This document shows positions 24,022-32,468 of a DNA stretch of 64,000 nucleotides, in pieces. Below the pieces are notes generated by a model. That model saw nothing but the letters and a program-made list of their open reading frames with translations. It ran no database searches and was not told where the DNA came from. The stretch spans positions 1 to 64,000 of the forward strand of contig NZ_BMOY01000002.1 in NCBI RefSeq assembly GCF_014647315.1. Direction: 5' to 3'. Origin of the DNA: Paenalicyclobacillus cellulosilyticus. Its GTDB lineage: Bacteria; Bacillota; Bacilli; Alicyclobacillales; Alicyclobacillaceae. Within the stretch, counting starts at the first letter, position 1. The number at the start of each line of letters is the position of its first letter. The translations under genes were made by a program, and so were the position numbers.

Positions 24022-24061
24022 CGCGCCTCGCCAAACGAACACGCGCCTCGCCAAACAAACC
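24022..24061. repeat. Two tandem 20-bp repeats upstream of dacF
   Basis: CGCGCCTCGCCAAACGAACA at 24022-24041 is repeated at 24042-24061 with two changes (G to A at repeat position 16 and A to C at position 20). It lies 30-70 bases upstream of the dacF start codon, in its leader or promoter. Confidence 0.8.
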
Positions 24062-24263
24062 GAAATCACGCACCGGTGCACTGCCCAGGCGTTGCTTCGC
24101 ACCGCCTCGCGCATGATAGTGTTTACGCCGCTGCGGCTTTTCATCCCCATCGAGCAGGAGGGGGCGTCTCCTCCCCGTCCTCGCGCACACAACCCCCCGT
24201 ACACAACCCCGCAACCCCGTCGCGGACGTTCACTACTTCACGTTCGCCCATGCCGGGCGTACC

Positions 24264-24299
24264 AAAAAGGTTGCGCGCCCCGGCAGAGCCGGAGCGCGC
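24264..24299 (-). terminator. Terminator-like hairpin after the DUF1540 gene
   Basis: Arms GCGCGC...GCCGG and CCGGC...GCGCGC (24273-24299, one mismatch, three-base loop), then AACCTTTTTGG on the minus strand. 35 bases past the DUF1540 stop codon. Confidence 0.6.
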
Positions 24300-24333
24300 A
24301 CGTTGCGCCGTCAGGGCAAGCGCAGCACGGCGG

Positions 24334-24528
24334 TCAAGCATGCACCGAAGGTTGCATGGACTGCACCCCTTGATCGAAGTTGCGGAAACGGAACGTCGCG
24401 CACAACGTGCCTTTGGCCGTTCCCACGATGTCGTTCCCGTTCGACCGCACCTCAATCGCATCGGCGATGCAGTCCCGATCCTCGTTGAAGATACACTCCT
24501 CGACGAGACACCGGACGCCTTTCGGCAT
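24334..24528 (-). CDS. DUF1540 domain small cysteine protein
   Basis: A 64-residue protein with the DUF1540 pattern: V-R-C-L-V-E-E-C-I-F-N near the N-terminus, D-C-I-A-D-A-I-E-V in the middle and a later single Cys (T-L-C-A-T-F), giving a probable zinc-binding set. ATG at 24528 with GGGGGTGAGAGG upstream; an in-frame GTG at 24537 lacks its own site. Members in spore formers are often expressed during sporulation, but the role is unknown. Downstream of xerD on the same strand. Confidence 0.8.
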   Translation of the reverse strand: MPKGVRCLVEECIFNEDRDCIADAIEVRSNGNDIVGTAKGTLCATFRFRNFDQGVQSMQPSVHA

Positions 24529-24589
24529 GCCTCTCACCCCCGCGACGGATAGCGTGCCGCGAATGCGGCCGCTTATGTAAGCGGGAAGG

Positions 24590-25474
24590 TCAAGCCCGCG
24601 GATGGGACGCCGCGTACACCTCTTTCATGCGGGCACGCGTCAGGTGCGTGTACACCTGCGTGGTCGATATGTCCGCGTGGCCCAGCATCTCCTGCACCGC
24701 GCGCAGGTCCGCCCCGCGTTCCAACAGGTGTGTCGCGAACGAATGCCGCAAGGTATGGGGGGTGATGTCCGTGAAAATGCCGGCCGCACGCGCGTATTTT
24801 TTCAATATCTTCCAAAATCCCTGCCGGGTCAATGGATGCCCATGATGGTTGACGAACAGGTGGTCCATGGCGCCCCGCACCAACTGCGGCCGCCCAAACT
24901 GCAGGTAGTGGACGGTCGCCCGCTGCGCAATCTCCCCCACCGGGATGATGCGCTCCTTGCCGCCCTTGCCGAGGCAACGCAAAAATCCGCTCGTGAGGTT
25001 CAAATCCGCCAGCCGCAGCGATACCAATTCGCTCACCCGGATGCCCGTGGCATACAGAAGTTCCAACATCGCCTTGTCCCGCGATCCCGCCGGGCTGGTT
25101 GGATCTGGTGCCGCAAGCAGCCTCTCCACCTCCGCTTCCGTCAAGACACGCGGCAGCCGTTTTTCCAACTTGGGCGTATCGATGTGCAGCGTCGGGTCGA
25201 CTGGAAGCGCCTCTTCGCGCACCAAGTAATGAAAAAACGAGCGGATGCTGGCCAGGCTGCGCGATACCGTGGCGCTGGCACGGCCGCGCGACCTCAGATA
25301 GGAAAGGTATTGCACGATGTGCGGCCTGCGCACCTCGGTCAGGGATACCGGTCCGTGCTCAGCCAAATAATGGGCAAACGCCTCCAAGTCCCTGCGATAG
25401 GATGCCAGGGTGTTGGGAGCCAATCCCCGTTCGACGCGCAAATACTCCACAAACTGCAAGATCCAAGCCTCCAT
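24590..25474 (-). CDS. xerD: Tyrosine recombinase XerD
   Basis: A 294-residue integrase-type recombinase with an N-terminal SAM-like domain and the catalytic residues Arg (T-G-I-R-V-S-E-L), Lys (G-K-G-G-K-E), His and Arg (H-T-L-R-H-S-F-A-T-H), His (L-G-H-A-D-I) and Tyr (V-Y-T-H-L). With a second Xer protein it resolves chromosome dimers at dif. ATG at 25474 follows GAGGGG. The spoIIM-xxx-yqzK-xerD order is that of B. subtilis. Confidence 0.95.
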   Translation of the reverse strand: MEAWILQFVEYLRVERGLAPNTLASYRRDLEAFAHYLAEHGPVSLTEVRRPHIVQYLSYLRSRGRASATVSRSLASIRSFFHYLVREEALPVDPTLHIDTPKLEKRLPRVLTEAEVERLLAAPDPTSPAGSRDKAMLELLYATGIRVSELVSLRLADLNLTSGFLRCLGKGGKERIIPVGEIAQRATVHYLQFGRPQLVRGAMDHLFVNHHGHPLTRQGFWKILKKYARAAGIFTDITPHTLRHSFATHLLERGADLRAVQEMLGHADISTTQVYTHLTRARMKEVYAASHPRA

Positions 25475-25559
25475 GCGCAACCCCTCTGCACCGTGTCTCG
25501 GCCGTCCCACGAAAAATCATTGATTCCACACGCGCGGCGCCGATCCTGCTCAGAAAAAA

Positions 25560-25814
25560 CTAAAAACTTCCAACCCGCCAGAACGCCTCGATGCCTGACC
25601 AGACGCCTTGCGCCAACTCGGCCGCGAACGTCTCGGGACCGCGACCGGCCACCGGCGTGGAAGCGCCTCCTTGCGGGGGTGCATACGGATTGCGCGGAGC
25701 ATTCCCGGTGAGGATACGCCAACCGGTGGCCATCAACCAAGCAAGCCCGATCACCATGAGCACCCAGCGCACGCGGCGAACCCACGTTTGCACGAAGACC
25801 AACCCCTTGTTCAC
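25560..25814 (-). CDS. DUF4227 (YqzK-like) small membrane protein
   Basis: An 84-residue protein with one membrane helix (W-V-L-M-V-I-G-L-A-W-L-M-A) near the N-terminus, then R-N-P-Y-A-P-P-Q-G-G-A and a C-terminal amphipathic segment ending G-I-E-A-F-W-R-V-G. Size, layout and location directly upstream of xerD match YqzK/DUF4227; sequence similarity is only moderate. GTG start at 25814 overlaps the RNHCP stop codon by four bases, indicating translational coupling. Function unknown. Confidence 0.7.
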   Translation of the reverse strand: MNKGLVFVQTWVRRVRWVLMVIGLAWLMATGWRILTGNAPRNPYAPPQGGASTPVAGRGPETFAAELAQGVWSGIEAFWRVGSF

Positions 25815-26140
25815 TCGCGGCAGGTCATGATGGTGAGCGCCCGCTCGAGGTCATCCGGACATACCGGGTCTTCGAGCAAGAGGATGTTGCGGGACGTGTG
25901 ACCGCACCGTTCACAGCGGTGAACCACCTGGAACCCTTTGCGGGGATGGCGGATGACTTCCACCGGGCGCATCAAACCGCCGCAATCTGCAGCCCTGTCT
26001 CCCGGAAACACGTCCACATGAAGTGAAAACAGGCAAAACGGACAGTGGTTGCGGCAGGTCCCTTTCGCAGGCGGTACCTCCCGGCCACACTTCGCGCAAA
26101 TAAATCCCTCGTTGCGCACGGTGAATCGCTTGGCGCACAA
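25811..26140 (-). CDS. RNHCP domain protein
   Basis: A 109-residue zinc-binding protein. R-F-T-V-R-N-E-G-F-I-C-A-K-C-G is followed by the name-giving C-R-N-H-C-P-F-C-L-F-S-L-H-V-D and G-D-R-A-A-D-C-G-G-L-M, then H-R-C-E-R-C-G-H-T-S-R-N. TTG start at 26140 with AAGGAGG upstream; the open frame is longer, but the extra part is not family-like. In B. subtilis the slot between spoIIM and yqzK is taken by fur; no Fur is present here. Function not known. Confidence 0.85.
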   Translation of the reverse strand: MCAKRFTVRNEGFICAKCGREVPPAKGTCRNHCPFCLFSLHVDVFPGDRAADCGGLMRPVEVIRHPRKGFQVVHRCERCGHTSRNILLLEDPVCPDDLERALTIMTCRE

Positions 26141-26243
26141 CGCCGCCTTCGCCTCCTTGGCGGTCCAACGCAGCGTACCTTGTTCGCTCTGTTCCGGGCT
26201 GACCTTTGGCCATCCCGGCGTGCAAAGAGGGAAATGAGCACCC

Positions 26244-26924
26244 CTAACCGCGCCCCCACAACGCGGACAACACAAACGGTGCCACGTACGCCTGCCAAGC
26301 CGCAGAGGCGGCCATCCAGGCGGCACACGCACCGAGCATGCACGTGTAGCCCGTGAGCGCACGTGGAAAGGAACGCAGCTGCGACCGGCGCAAAAACGCC
26401 GCAGAAAAGCGCATGGCGGACACACCTGCTGCGAGCAGGGCGAGGAGCGCCAACGCCTGGTGCAGCAGGATCACCGTACCGGCGAGAATCAGCCCGCGCC
26501 ATCCCCAGGTGAGGACGGCAAATCCGACGGCGAAACCGGTGCCAAACGCGCGCAAAAACACCACCGCCACCACGCCCGGATTGCAGAGCAGGGACAATCC
26601 GAACGCCCAGATGAGGGCGATGAGCCCCGCATCGGCGAGCGCGCGGTGCGCCCAAAGTTGATCGCTCGGCAGGATTTGACCTGCGGACGCTGCCGCGATG
26701 AGCCGGGCAAGCGCGTGTGACACCCACGCGCGGTCGTTCGGGCTGAGTTGTCCGGCCACCAACAGGCCGAAGACCATCCCGCACAGGGTGACCGCCAGGA
26801 GGAACGCACCCTCCTCGGCATACAGTGCGGCGACACCCCTTCGCCAACGGTCCCATCCCGCGTGCGGTGCATGGAGCTTCCCTCCGCCGGAGCGTCTTTG
26901 CAATCCGGAAGTCCGTCCCAGCAT
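26244..26924 (-). CDS. spoIIM: Stage II sporulation protein M
   Basis: A 226-residue polytopic protein with five to six membrane segments; N-P-G-V-V-A-V-V-F-L-R-A-F-G-T-G and the C-terminal layout match SpoIIM. It forms with SpoIID and SpoIIP the peptidoglycan-degrading complex needed for engulfment. ATG at 26924 chosen because GGGGAGG lies nine bases upstream; ATG codons further 5' have none. Gene position next to yqzK-xerD supports the assignment. Confidence 0.9.
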   Translation of the reverse strand: MLGRTSGLQRRSGGGKLHAPHAGWDRWRRGVAALYAEEGAFLLAVTLCGMVFGLLVAGQLSPNDRAWVSHALARLIAAASAGQILPSDQLWAHRALADAGLIALIWAFGLSLLCNPGVVAVVFLRAFGTGFAVGFAVLTWGWRGLILAGTVILLHQALALLALLAAGVSAMRFSAAFLRRSQLRSFPRALTGYTCMLGACAAWMAASAAWQAYVAPFVLSALWGRG

Positions 26925-27050
26925 CGGCCACGACCTCCCCATGCCGTTTGCCACGCGGTCACCTTGTCCCGCTCGCGGTCAGTGTATGCGCCATGGTGCG
27001 AAGATAGAAGCATTCGCATCCGGCATGGACGTCCGCAGCCAAAAGCCAGG

Positions 27051-28295
27051 TTAAGCCTGGGCAAGCCGCAATCGTCCGTACACCCCGCCTCCGCCCGGTT
27101 CCACCGTGAGCAACCCGCGGCGGGCGAGATCGATCCGCTCCGCCAGCGCCTCGCCGCACACCGTGGCCAACGCATCGCGGCTCGTGCGGTGTAACACGTC
27201 CATCTCCGTCCCAAACGCGGCCAGGAGGCGGGCATACCACTTCTCCCCAATCCCAGGGACGAACGCCAACGGCACCTGCCGGATGTACGGCGGCCGGTGC
27301 GGCGGATGGCGAGGCGGATCGCAATCAGACAGTTCGCGCAACCGTTCCCGGACACCGCCGACCGCCTGACGGCTTCCGCACCGGCATACGGTTTGGCCCG
27401 GGGACCACGGTGCCCCGCACGCCGCACACACGGAGCGATGGTACTTGCCAAGCTCAGGCAGCAAGCCGTAGTTGGCGGCGACGCGCCGGCCCGCCTCCCG
27501 ACGCAGGGCTTTGGCCACTTCCGCGAACGTCGGGGCGGCCAAGCGCAAGGCGTTGTACTCGCGCGCCACCTTGGGCAAGGAGTGGGCGTCCGAATTGGTC
27601 AAAAAGGTGAATGGCGCGAGTTCGCTCAACCCGTCCGCCATCTCGGAATCGGCCGACAATCCGAGCTCCACCGCATCGACGAGCTGAGGTTCGAGCATAT
27701 CGGCCATCGACCGCACACAGCACCCGTAGAGGCCCTTGTGCGGCGTGAAAGCGTGGTGGACGACGAACAAGCCCTGCCGTGCCGCCACTTCGCGTTGCAG
27801 GGCGGTCGCCTCGACGCGGGCTCGCTGCGAAGAGAGCGCGGGATTCCCTTGCACCGTGGCCAGCCAGGCGTGAAAGTCTGCCGCCGCAGCCAACGTGGGG
27901 AACCAAGCCCCGAAGTGTGCCGCCCCGCCCGCCGGGCCTGCAATCTCCACCTCCGCCCCCGGAAAGACGACGAGGCCGTTTTTGTGCCGGAGACCACCTC
28001 CAGGTTGCTCCGTGAGCTCACCCGTTTGCACAAGGCGGGTCAGCTCCGCCAGCACACCGGTGCAGACGCCGTCGATCACGGTGACGATGTCCAAGCCTTT
28101 CACCGCGCGGGCGTGATGCAAAAGCCGGTCCAAGGTCAGGCTGGGCGCGGCCGCCATTTTCACCGGCCGGCCCATCGCCCGGCCGATGTGGATGTGAAAG
28201 TCGGCGAACCACAGACCAAGGCCGTCCGTGCGCTCCGCTTCAGACCCCGCATCCGCTTGACGCGCCGCCTCCGTGTGCACCGGATCCTGTCTCAC
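27051..28295 (-). CDS. EndoQ-like nuclease, PHP domain (YqxK family)
   Basis: A 414-residue protein. An N-terminal PHP domain begins F-A-D-F-H-I-H-I-G and includes V-I-D-G-V, F-P-G-A-E-V-E, V-V-H-H-A-F-T and T-N-S-D-A-H-S, the metal ligands. A zinc module follows (C-A-A-C-G...V-C-R-C-G-S), then a helix-hairpin-helix near V-P-G-I-G-E-K-W. This is the layout of endonuclease Q, which nicks DNA 5' to deaminated bases and abasic sites. GTG at 28295 with GGAGGAGGG upstream; its start overlaps the nudF stop by four bases. Confidence 0.88.
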   Translation of the reverse strand: MRQDPVHTEAARQADAGSEAERTDGLGLWFADFHIHIGRAMGRPVKMAAAPSLTLDRLLHHARAVKGLDIVTVIDGVCTGVLAELTRLVQTGELTEQPGGGLRHKNGLVVFPGAEVEIAGPAGGAAHFGAWFPTLAAAADFHAWLATVQGNPALSSQRARVEATALQREVAARQGLFVVHHAFTPHKGLYGCCVRSMADMLEPQLVDAVELGLSADSEMADGLSELAPFTFLTNSDAHSLPKVAREYNALRLAAPTFAEVAKALRREAGRRVAANYGLLPELGKYHRSVCAACGAPWSPGQTVCRCGSRQAVGGVRERLRELSDCDPPRHPPHRPPYIRQVPLAFVPGIGEKWYARLLAAFGTEMDVLHRTSRDALATVCGEALAERIDLARRGLLTVEPGGGGVYGRLRLAQA

Positions 28296-28861
28296 CGGCA
28301 CCCTCCTCCGTCGGCACCGCCGTTCGCGCGCAAAAGCCACCATTGGACGGCGATGATGGTTTTCGCGTCCCGCAGCTCCCCCGACCAGAGCTTGCGCGCG
28401 ACCTCCTGTTGCGGCAGTTCATGCACCGCCAGCCATTCGTCCGCGTCAGGATGGCTCCGCCCGGGCACAAGGCCGCTGGCGACGAACAAGTGGACCTTTT
28501 CGTCCGAAAAACCCGGTGTGGAAAAGAACTCGCACACCTTCGCCACGCCGGCCGCCTGGTATCCTGTCTCTTCCGCAAGTTCGCGCAACGCGCACCGCTC
28601 CGGGGACTCACCCGGGTCGAGCTTGCCCGCGGGGATCTCGAGCAACGCTTGTTCCGGGCCCTTTCGATATTGCTCCACCAGCAAAAGATACCCTGGCCGC
28701 GGTTCCGCCAGCACCGCCACGGCGCCCGGATGGCGGACGACCTCCCGGGTCGACCGCGACCCGTCCGGCAGCTCGACCGTCAGGCGCTCCAAGCGGACGA
28801 CGCGCCCGGAGAACAACGTCTCCGTGCCCACGGTCCGTTCATAAAAACGATGCGGGGACAA
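28292..28861 (-). CDS. nudF: ADP-ribose pyrophosphatase, Nudix family
   Basis: A 189-residue Nudix hydrolase. The box is G-K-L-D-P-G-E-S-P-E, then A-L-R-E-L-A-E-E-T-G-Y (GX5EX7REUXEEXGU), and the proline 16 residues further (F-S-T-P-G-F-S-D) marks ADP-ribose specificity. It hydrolyses ADP-ribose to AMP and ribose-5-phosphate. I prefer TTG at 28861 with GGGAGTGAG at seven bases; GTG at 28873 is possible. The gene begins inside the 3' end of the M20 peptidase gene. Confidence 0.9.
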   Translation of the reverse strand: MSPHRFYERTVGTETLFSGRVVRLERLTVELPDGSRSTREVVRHPGAVAVLAEPRPGYLLLVEQYRKGPEQALLEIPAGKLDPGESPERCALRELAEETGYQAAGVAKVCEFFSTPGFSDEKVHLFVASGLVPGRSHPDADEWLAVHELPQQEVARKLWSGELRDAKTIIAVQWWLLRANGGADGGGCR

Positions 28862-29987
28862 TTTCTGTCTCACTCCCGTACGCCAAGGTGCAGAACGCGA
28901 GCGCAACCCGCGCAGCCCCGACGATGTCTTGGATCCGGATGTGCTCGCTCGTGGTATGAATGTCCTCGTAGCCGATGCCGACGTTGATGGTCGGCACGCC
29001 CAAGCTGGTCAGGATGTTGGCGTCGCTGCCGCCGCCGGTCGCTGTCGCCTGCACCGGAAAGCCAGCCTGGCGCAGGGCCGTCTCCGCAAGCTGGCGCACA
29101 GGGTGGTCCGCAGCGAACCGAAACCCGTCGTACATGCGCTCATGTTGCAGCGAGGCGGCCGCGCCACACGCTTCAGCCGCCTGCTGAAACGCCGCTGCAA
29201 TGTCGGCCATCACCTGCGCCAGCTTCCGCTCGTCGCGGCTGCGCGCTTCCCCAATCAGGCGGACGTGATCGCACACGATGTTGGTCGGCCCGTCCCCGAC
29301 AAAGCTGCCGATGTTCACGGTCGTCTCCTCATCGATCCGGCCGTGCGGCATCTTGGCCACCGCCTGCGCGGCGACGCGGATGGCGCTTATCCCTTTCTCG
29401 GGCGCCACCCCGGCATGGGCAGCCCGCCCTTTGACCTCCGCCGTCCACTTGACCTGCGACGGACCGGCCACCACCAGCGTGCCGAGCGGTCCCTCCGCAT
29501 CGAGGCACAACCCCGCGTCGGACGCGATGAGCGACGGATGGAGGTGCTTGGCGCCCGCCAGGCCTATCTCTTCGGCGACGGTGAACACCACCTGCACCTG
29601 CCCGTGCGGCAGCTTGCGCTCGACGAGCGCTTTGACCGCGGCGAGAATGGCGGTGATGCCCGCCTTGTCATCCGCACCGAGCACGGTGGTGCCGTCGCTT
29701 CGCACCACCCCGTCCGCAGAGACGCGCGGTTTCACGCCTTCTCCCGGCCGCACCGTGTCCATGTGGGCGAGGAGCAAAACGCGCCGCCGCCCGGCATCTC
29801 CCGGTAAGGTGGCAATCAGGTTGCCGCACTCCCCGCCGAGCGTCTTGCCTGCGTCGTCCTCGATGACAGAGAAACCCAGGCTTTGCAAAACCTCACGGAC
29901 ATACGCCGCCACCTTGCCCTCCCGCAGCGAGGGGCTGTCGATTTGCACCAGTTGCAAAAAGGTCTCTCGAATCCACGCTTCGTCCAC
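28839..29987 (-). CDS. M20/M25 family metallopeptidase (YqjE/PepT-like)
   Basis: A 382-residue di-zinc peptidase. Metal ligands are seen in L-A-H-M-D-T-V, G-A-D-D-K-A-G, A-E-E-I-G-L and the late H-T-T-S-E-H. A dimerisation domain (about 180-290) contains G-R-A-A-H-A-G. Members cleave tripeptides or related amides; the exact substrate is unknown. GTG start at 29987 with GGGAGGG upstream. Followed with overlap by nudF, preceded by a 34-residue small protein gene. Confidence 0.88.
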   Translation of the reverse strand: MDEAWIRETFLQLVQIDSPSLREGKVAAYVREVLQSLGFSVIEDDAGKTLGGECGNLIATLPGDAGRRRVLLLAHMDTVRPGEGVKPRVSADGVVRSDGTTVLGADDKAGITAILAAVKALVERKLPHGQVQVVFTVAEEIGLAGAKHLHPSLIASDAGLCLDAEGPLGTLVVAGPSQVKWTAEVKGRAAHAGVAPEKGISAIRVAAQAVAKMPHGRIDEETTVNIGSFVGDGPTNIVCDHVRLIGEARSRDERKLAQVMADIAAAFQQAAEACGAAASLQHERMYDGFRFAADHPVRQLAETALRQAGFPVQATATGGGSDANILTSLGVPTINVGIGYEDIHTTSEHIRIQDIVGAARVALAFCTLAYGSETEIVPASFL

Positions 29988-30016
29988 CCGGCGTCCCTCC
30001 CGATGCGCACCAACCG

Positions 30017-30121
30017 TTATCGGCGCCGCCCTTTACCCACGATGCCGCTCGCCACCCAGACAGCCCCCATGGCCACCACCACGATGCCGACCATCCAAGC
30101 TGCCGTCGCTGCCAAGCCCAT
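30017..30121 (-). CDS. Single-helix mini membrane protein (34 aa)
   Basis: A 34-codon frame, ATG at 30121 with AAAGGGGG nine bases upstream, lying 15 bases after lipB and 29 before the M20 peptidase on the same strand. The product is one membrane helix (A-W-M-V-G-I-V-V-V-A-M-G-A-V-W-V-A) with a basic end, G-K-G-R-R-R. Good spacing, no overlap and a sensible topology argue that it is real. No family known to me. Confidence 0.6.
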   Translation of the reverse strand: MGLAATAAWMVGIVVVAMGAVWVASGIVGKGRRR

Positions 30122-30136
30122 GCTTCGCGCCCCCTT

Positions 30137-30832
30137 TCAGCTTGTCTCCCACGCAAAGCCAAACACCTCGGCCATCGCCGTCCGCAGGCGGCCAGCCCAA
30201 TCGTGCCAGTCCGCGGCACGCCCGGTGACCTGTGCCACCGACGTCACCCCTTTGTCGCGGATGCCGCACGGCACGATGACGCCAAAATGCGACAAGTCGG
30301 TCGTGACGTTGAGCGCCAAGCCGTGTGACGTGACAAACTCGCCGCTTTTGCGCCGGCGCACGCGCGCGCCGACGGCGCAGATCTTTTCATCCCCGACCCA
30401 TACGCCAGGGTAACCTTCGCGCCGTTCGCCCTGAATCCCTTCTGTCCGCAGCGCCAGGATGACGCTCTCCTCCAGGCTGCGCACATACCAACCGACGTCG
30501 TTGCCCCACGGTCCCAGGTGGAGGATGGGGTAGACGACCACTTGACCGGGGCCATGGTACGTCACGTCACCGCCGCGATCGACCGCGAACACGGAAATGC
30601 CCATCTGTGCCAACCGATCCCGCGGCAGCAAGATGTTTTCCTCACTGCCGTTGCGCCCGATGGTGATGGTGGGCGGGTGTTCCACGGCGTACACCACCTG
30701 GCGTTCATCCACCTCTGCGAGCAGCGCTTCCACCCGCGCCTGCTGCACGGCCAACGCCTCTTCGTACGCCGTCTGCCCCAACTCCGTCCAGCACGCCGCC
30801 ACACGCGATCGGATTGCACTCCGGTGCGTCAT
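30137..30832 (-). CDS. lipB: Octanoyl-[ACP]-protein N-octanoyltransferase LipB
   Basis: A 231-residue LipB. Signature residues: E-H-P-P-T-I-T-I-G-R, R-G-G-D-V-T-Y-H-G-P-G-Q, and the catalytic Cys-Lys pair in V-P-C-G-I-R-D-K-G-V-T-S. It moves octanoate from acyl carrier protein to lipoyl domains. ATG at 30832 after TGGGAGGG; the open frame is longer. It follows lipA by 103 bases, making a complete lipoate synthesis pair. Confidence 0.95.
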   Translation of the reverse strand: MTHRSAIRSRVAACWTELGQTAYEEALAVQQARVEALLAEVDERQVVYAVEHPPTITIGRNGSEENILLPRDRLAQMGISVFAVDRGGDVTYHGPGQVVVYPILHLGPWGNDVGWYVRSLEESVILALRTEGIQGERREGYPGVWVGDEKICAVGARVRRRKSGEFVTSHGLALNVTTDLSHFGVIVPCGIRDKGVTSVAQVTGRAADWHDWAGRLRTAMAEVFGFAWETS

Positions 30833-30935
30833 GCCGCAGTGTCCCTCCCATTCTGTTTGCGGGATGGCGTGAAGATACGCCCGCCCTCCTCCCGTTCCAG
30901 ACAAACGGTGGCAGGCCGCACGGCGGACGATTGGC

Positions 30936-31949
30936 TCACGCCTTGGCCGGCTTCGCGCTGCGATCCGCTTCCTGCAACAAGGCGTCGAGGTACTGGCGGC
31001 GCGCCGCCTCGTCGAGGGACTGCAGCGGCAGACCGCCCGCCCGCACCACCTGTTCGTGGGCGTGGTAGGAACTGCGCACCAAGGGGCCCGCCTCGACGTG
31101 CAGAAAACCGCGGCGCAACCCTTCCGCGCGCAGGCGAAGAAACTCGGTCGGGGTGTAGAACCGCTCGACCTTGAGGTGTTTTTTCGTCGGCTGCAGGTAC
31201 TGCCCGATGGTCAAGATGTCGACGCCGGCGGCACGCAGGTCGTCCATCGTGGCCAGGATCTCGTCCCACGTCTCCCCGACGCCCACCATGATGCTCGACT
31301 TGGTGCGGATGTCCGGCCGCGCCGCCTTCGCGCGCCGCAAGAGCTCGAGCGAGCGATCGTACTTCGCCTTGGAACGCACCTTGTCCGACAACCGGCGAAC
31401 GGTTTCCACGTTGTGGTTGAGGATGTCGGGGGATGCGTCCAACACCACTTGGAGCGCATCCCAGTTGCCCTGAAAATCCGGGATGAGCACCTCGACCCCG
31501 CAACCCGGAACCCGCTCCCGCACCGCGCGGATGGTGGCAGCAAACACGGAGGCGCCGCCATCGGCCAAGTCGTCGCGTGCGACGCTGGTAATGACGACGT
31601 GCTGCAGCCCCATGGCCACCACAGCTTCCGCCACCCGCTTGGGTTCCGCGAGATCGAGCTCAGTCGGCCGTCCGGAGCGGACAGCGCAAAAGCGGCAAGC
31701 GCGCGTGCAGATGTCGCCTAGGATCATGAAGGTCGCCGTGCGGTGTTCCCAGCAGTCGTAAATGTTGGGACAACGCGCCTCTTCGCACACCGTGTGCAGA
31801 GACTGGGTGCGCATGATCTGTTTCAGCTCTTTATAGTTCGGCCCGGCGTGAAGCCGGATTTTCAACCACTCGGGCCGGGAAATGGCTTGTGCGCTCCTTT
31901 GCTGATCCTCGTCCGTCAACCTGCCAAAAGCTTGGTGTTGTTCGGCCAC
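30936..31949 (-). CDS. lipA: Lipoyl synthase LipA
   Basis: A 337-residue radical-SAM enzyme. The auxiliary cluster cysteines are in [14 protein letters not shown] and the radical-SAM motif is C-T-R-A-C-R-F-C. The late R-S-S-Y-H-A carries the conserved serine ligand. It inserts two sulfurs into the octanoyl group. GTG at 31949 after AAGGGGATGTGG. Divergent from the small membrane protein at 32158; lipB follows. Confidence 0.96.
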   Translation of the reverse strand: MAEQHQAFGRLTDEDQQRSAQAISRPEWLKIRLHAGPNYKELKQIMRTQSLHTVCEEARCPNIYDCWEHRTATFMILGDICTRACRFCAVRSGRPTELDLAEPKRVAEAVVAMGLQHVVITSVARDDLADGGASVFAATIRAVRERVPGCGVEVLIPDFQGNWDALQVVLDASPDILNHNVETVRRLSDKVRSKAKYDRSLELLRRAKAARPDIRTKSSIMVGVGETWDEILATMDDLRAAGVDILTIGQYLQPTKKHLKVERFYTPTEFLRLRAEGLRRGFLHVEAGPLVRSSYHAHEQVVRAGGLPLQSLDEAARRQYLDALLQEADRSAKPAKA

Positions 31950-32100
31950 GTCACCACATCCCCTTCCCTGCGGACGGCCCGCGGGCGGCCGTGCGCGTGA
32001 ACGCCTTCCTCCGTCCCTTCCCAGTGTATAACAACGGGCAGCGGAAGCAAAGGCGACCCAAAAGCTGACGGCTGTGCGGGATGGAAGCACGCGGCCATGA

Positions 32101-32129
32101 TTGTCATGGTCAAGGTGTTGCAGTACGAT
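32101..32129 (+). promoter_or_regulatory. Sigma-A-like promoter for the 100-aa membrane protein
   Basis: TTGTCA (32101-32106), 17-base spacer, TACGAT (32124-32129), 28 bases before the start codon. Confidence 0.5.
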
Positions 32130-32157
32130 GGCAAAGGCAGAAGCGGGGAGAGCAAAC

Positions 32158-32460
32158 ATGCGAAAGGAGCTGCACCGCGTGGGCAAGGCTTTGGCGGCGT
32201 GGGGTGTGTTGATAGGGGTCTTTCTGTTGGCCGGAGAAGGGATCAACTTGGTGCGCCTCGGTGTGGAAAACTGGTTGGCGTACGGCCGCTTCCGCGACGC
32301 AGCGCAAGCGATCCTGGGATTGGTTTTGGCGGGTGCCTGTACCGCCTTTCTCGGTGGCTTCATCTATCACCGGGATCAAAAGCGCGGGCGGATCCGCCGC
32401 CGCGGCAAGGCCGCGTCCAACCGCCGGGAGACCGCGTCAAACCGCCGGCTTCACCCCTGA
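32158..32460 (+). CDS. Two-helix membrane protein (100 aa)
   Basis: A 100-residue protein with two hydrophobic segments ([12 protein letters not shown] and [18 protein letters not shown]) and a long basic tail rich in Arg. The ATG at 32158 has GGGGAGAG upstream; a GTG eight codons later, with AAAGGAG at nine bases, is an equally good start. Not a family I recognise. The gene is divergent from lipA and convergent with corA. Confidence 0.65.
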   Translation: MRKELHRVGKALAAWGVLIGVFLLAGEGINLVRLGVENWLAYGRFRDAAQAILGLVLAGACTAFLGGFIYHRDQKRGRIRRRGKAASNRRETASNRRLHP

Positions 32461-32468
32461 AACATGCT

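Larger units (their letters stand above)
23993..24333. other. Intergenic region between DUF1540 gene and dacF
   Basis: 341 bases without a convincing gene. It holds a terminator-like hairpin near the DUF1540 end (24264-24299) and a 20-base tandem repeat close to dacF (24022-24061). No promoter for dacF could be picked out with confidence. Confidence 0.5.
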
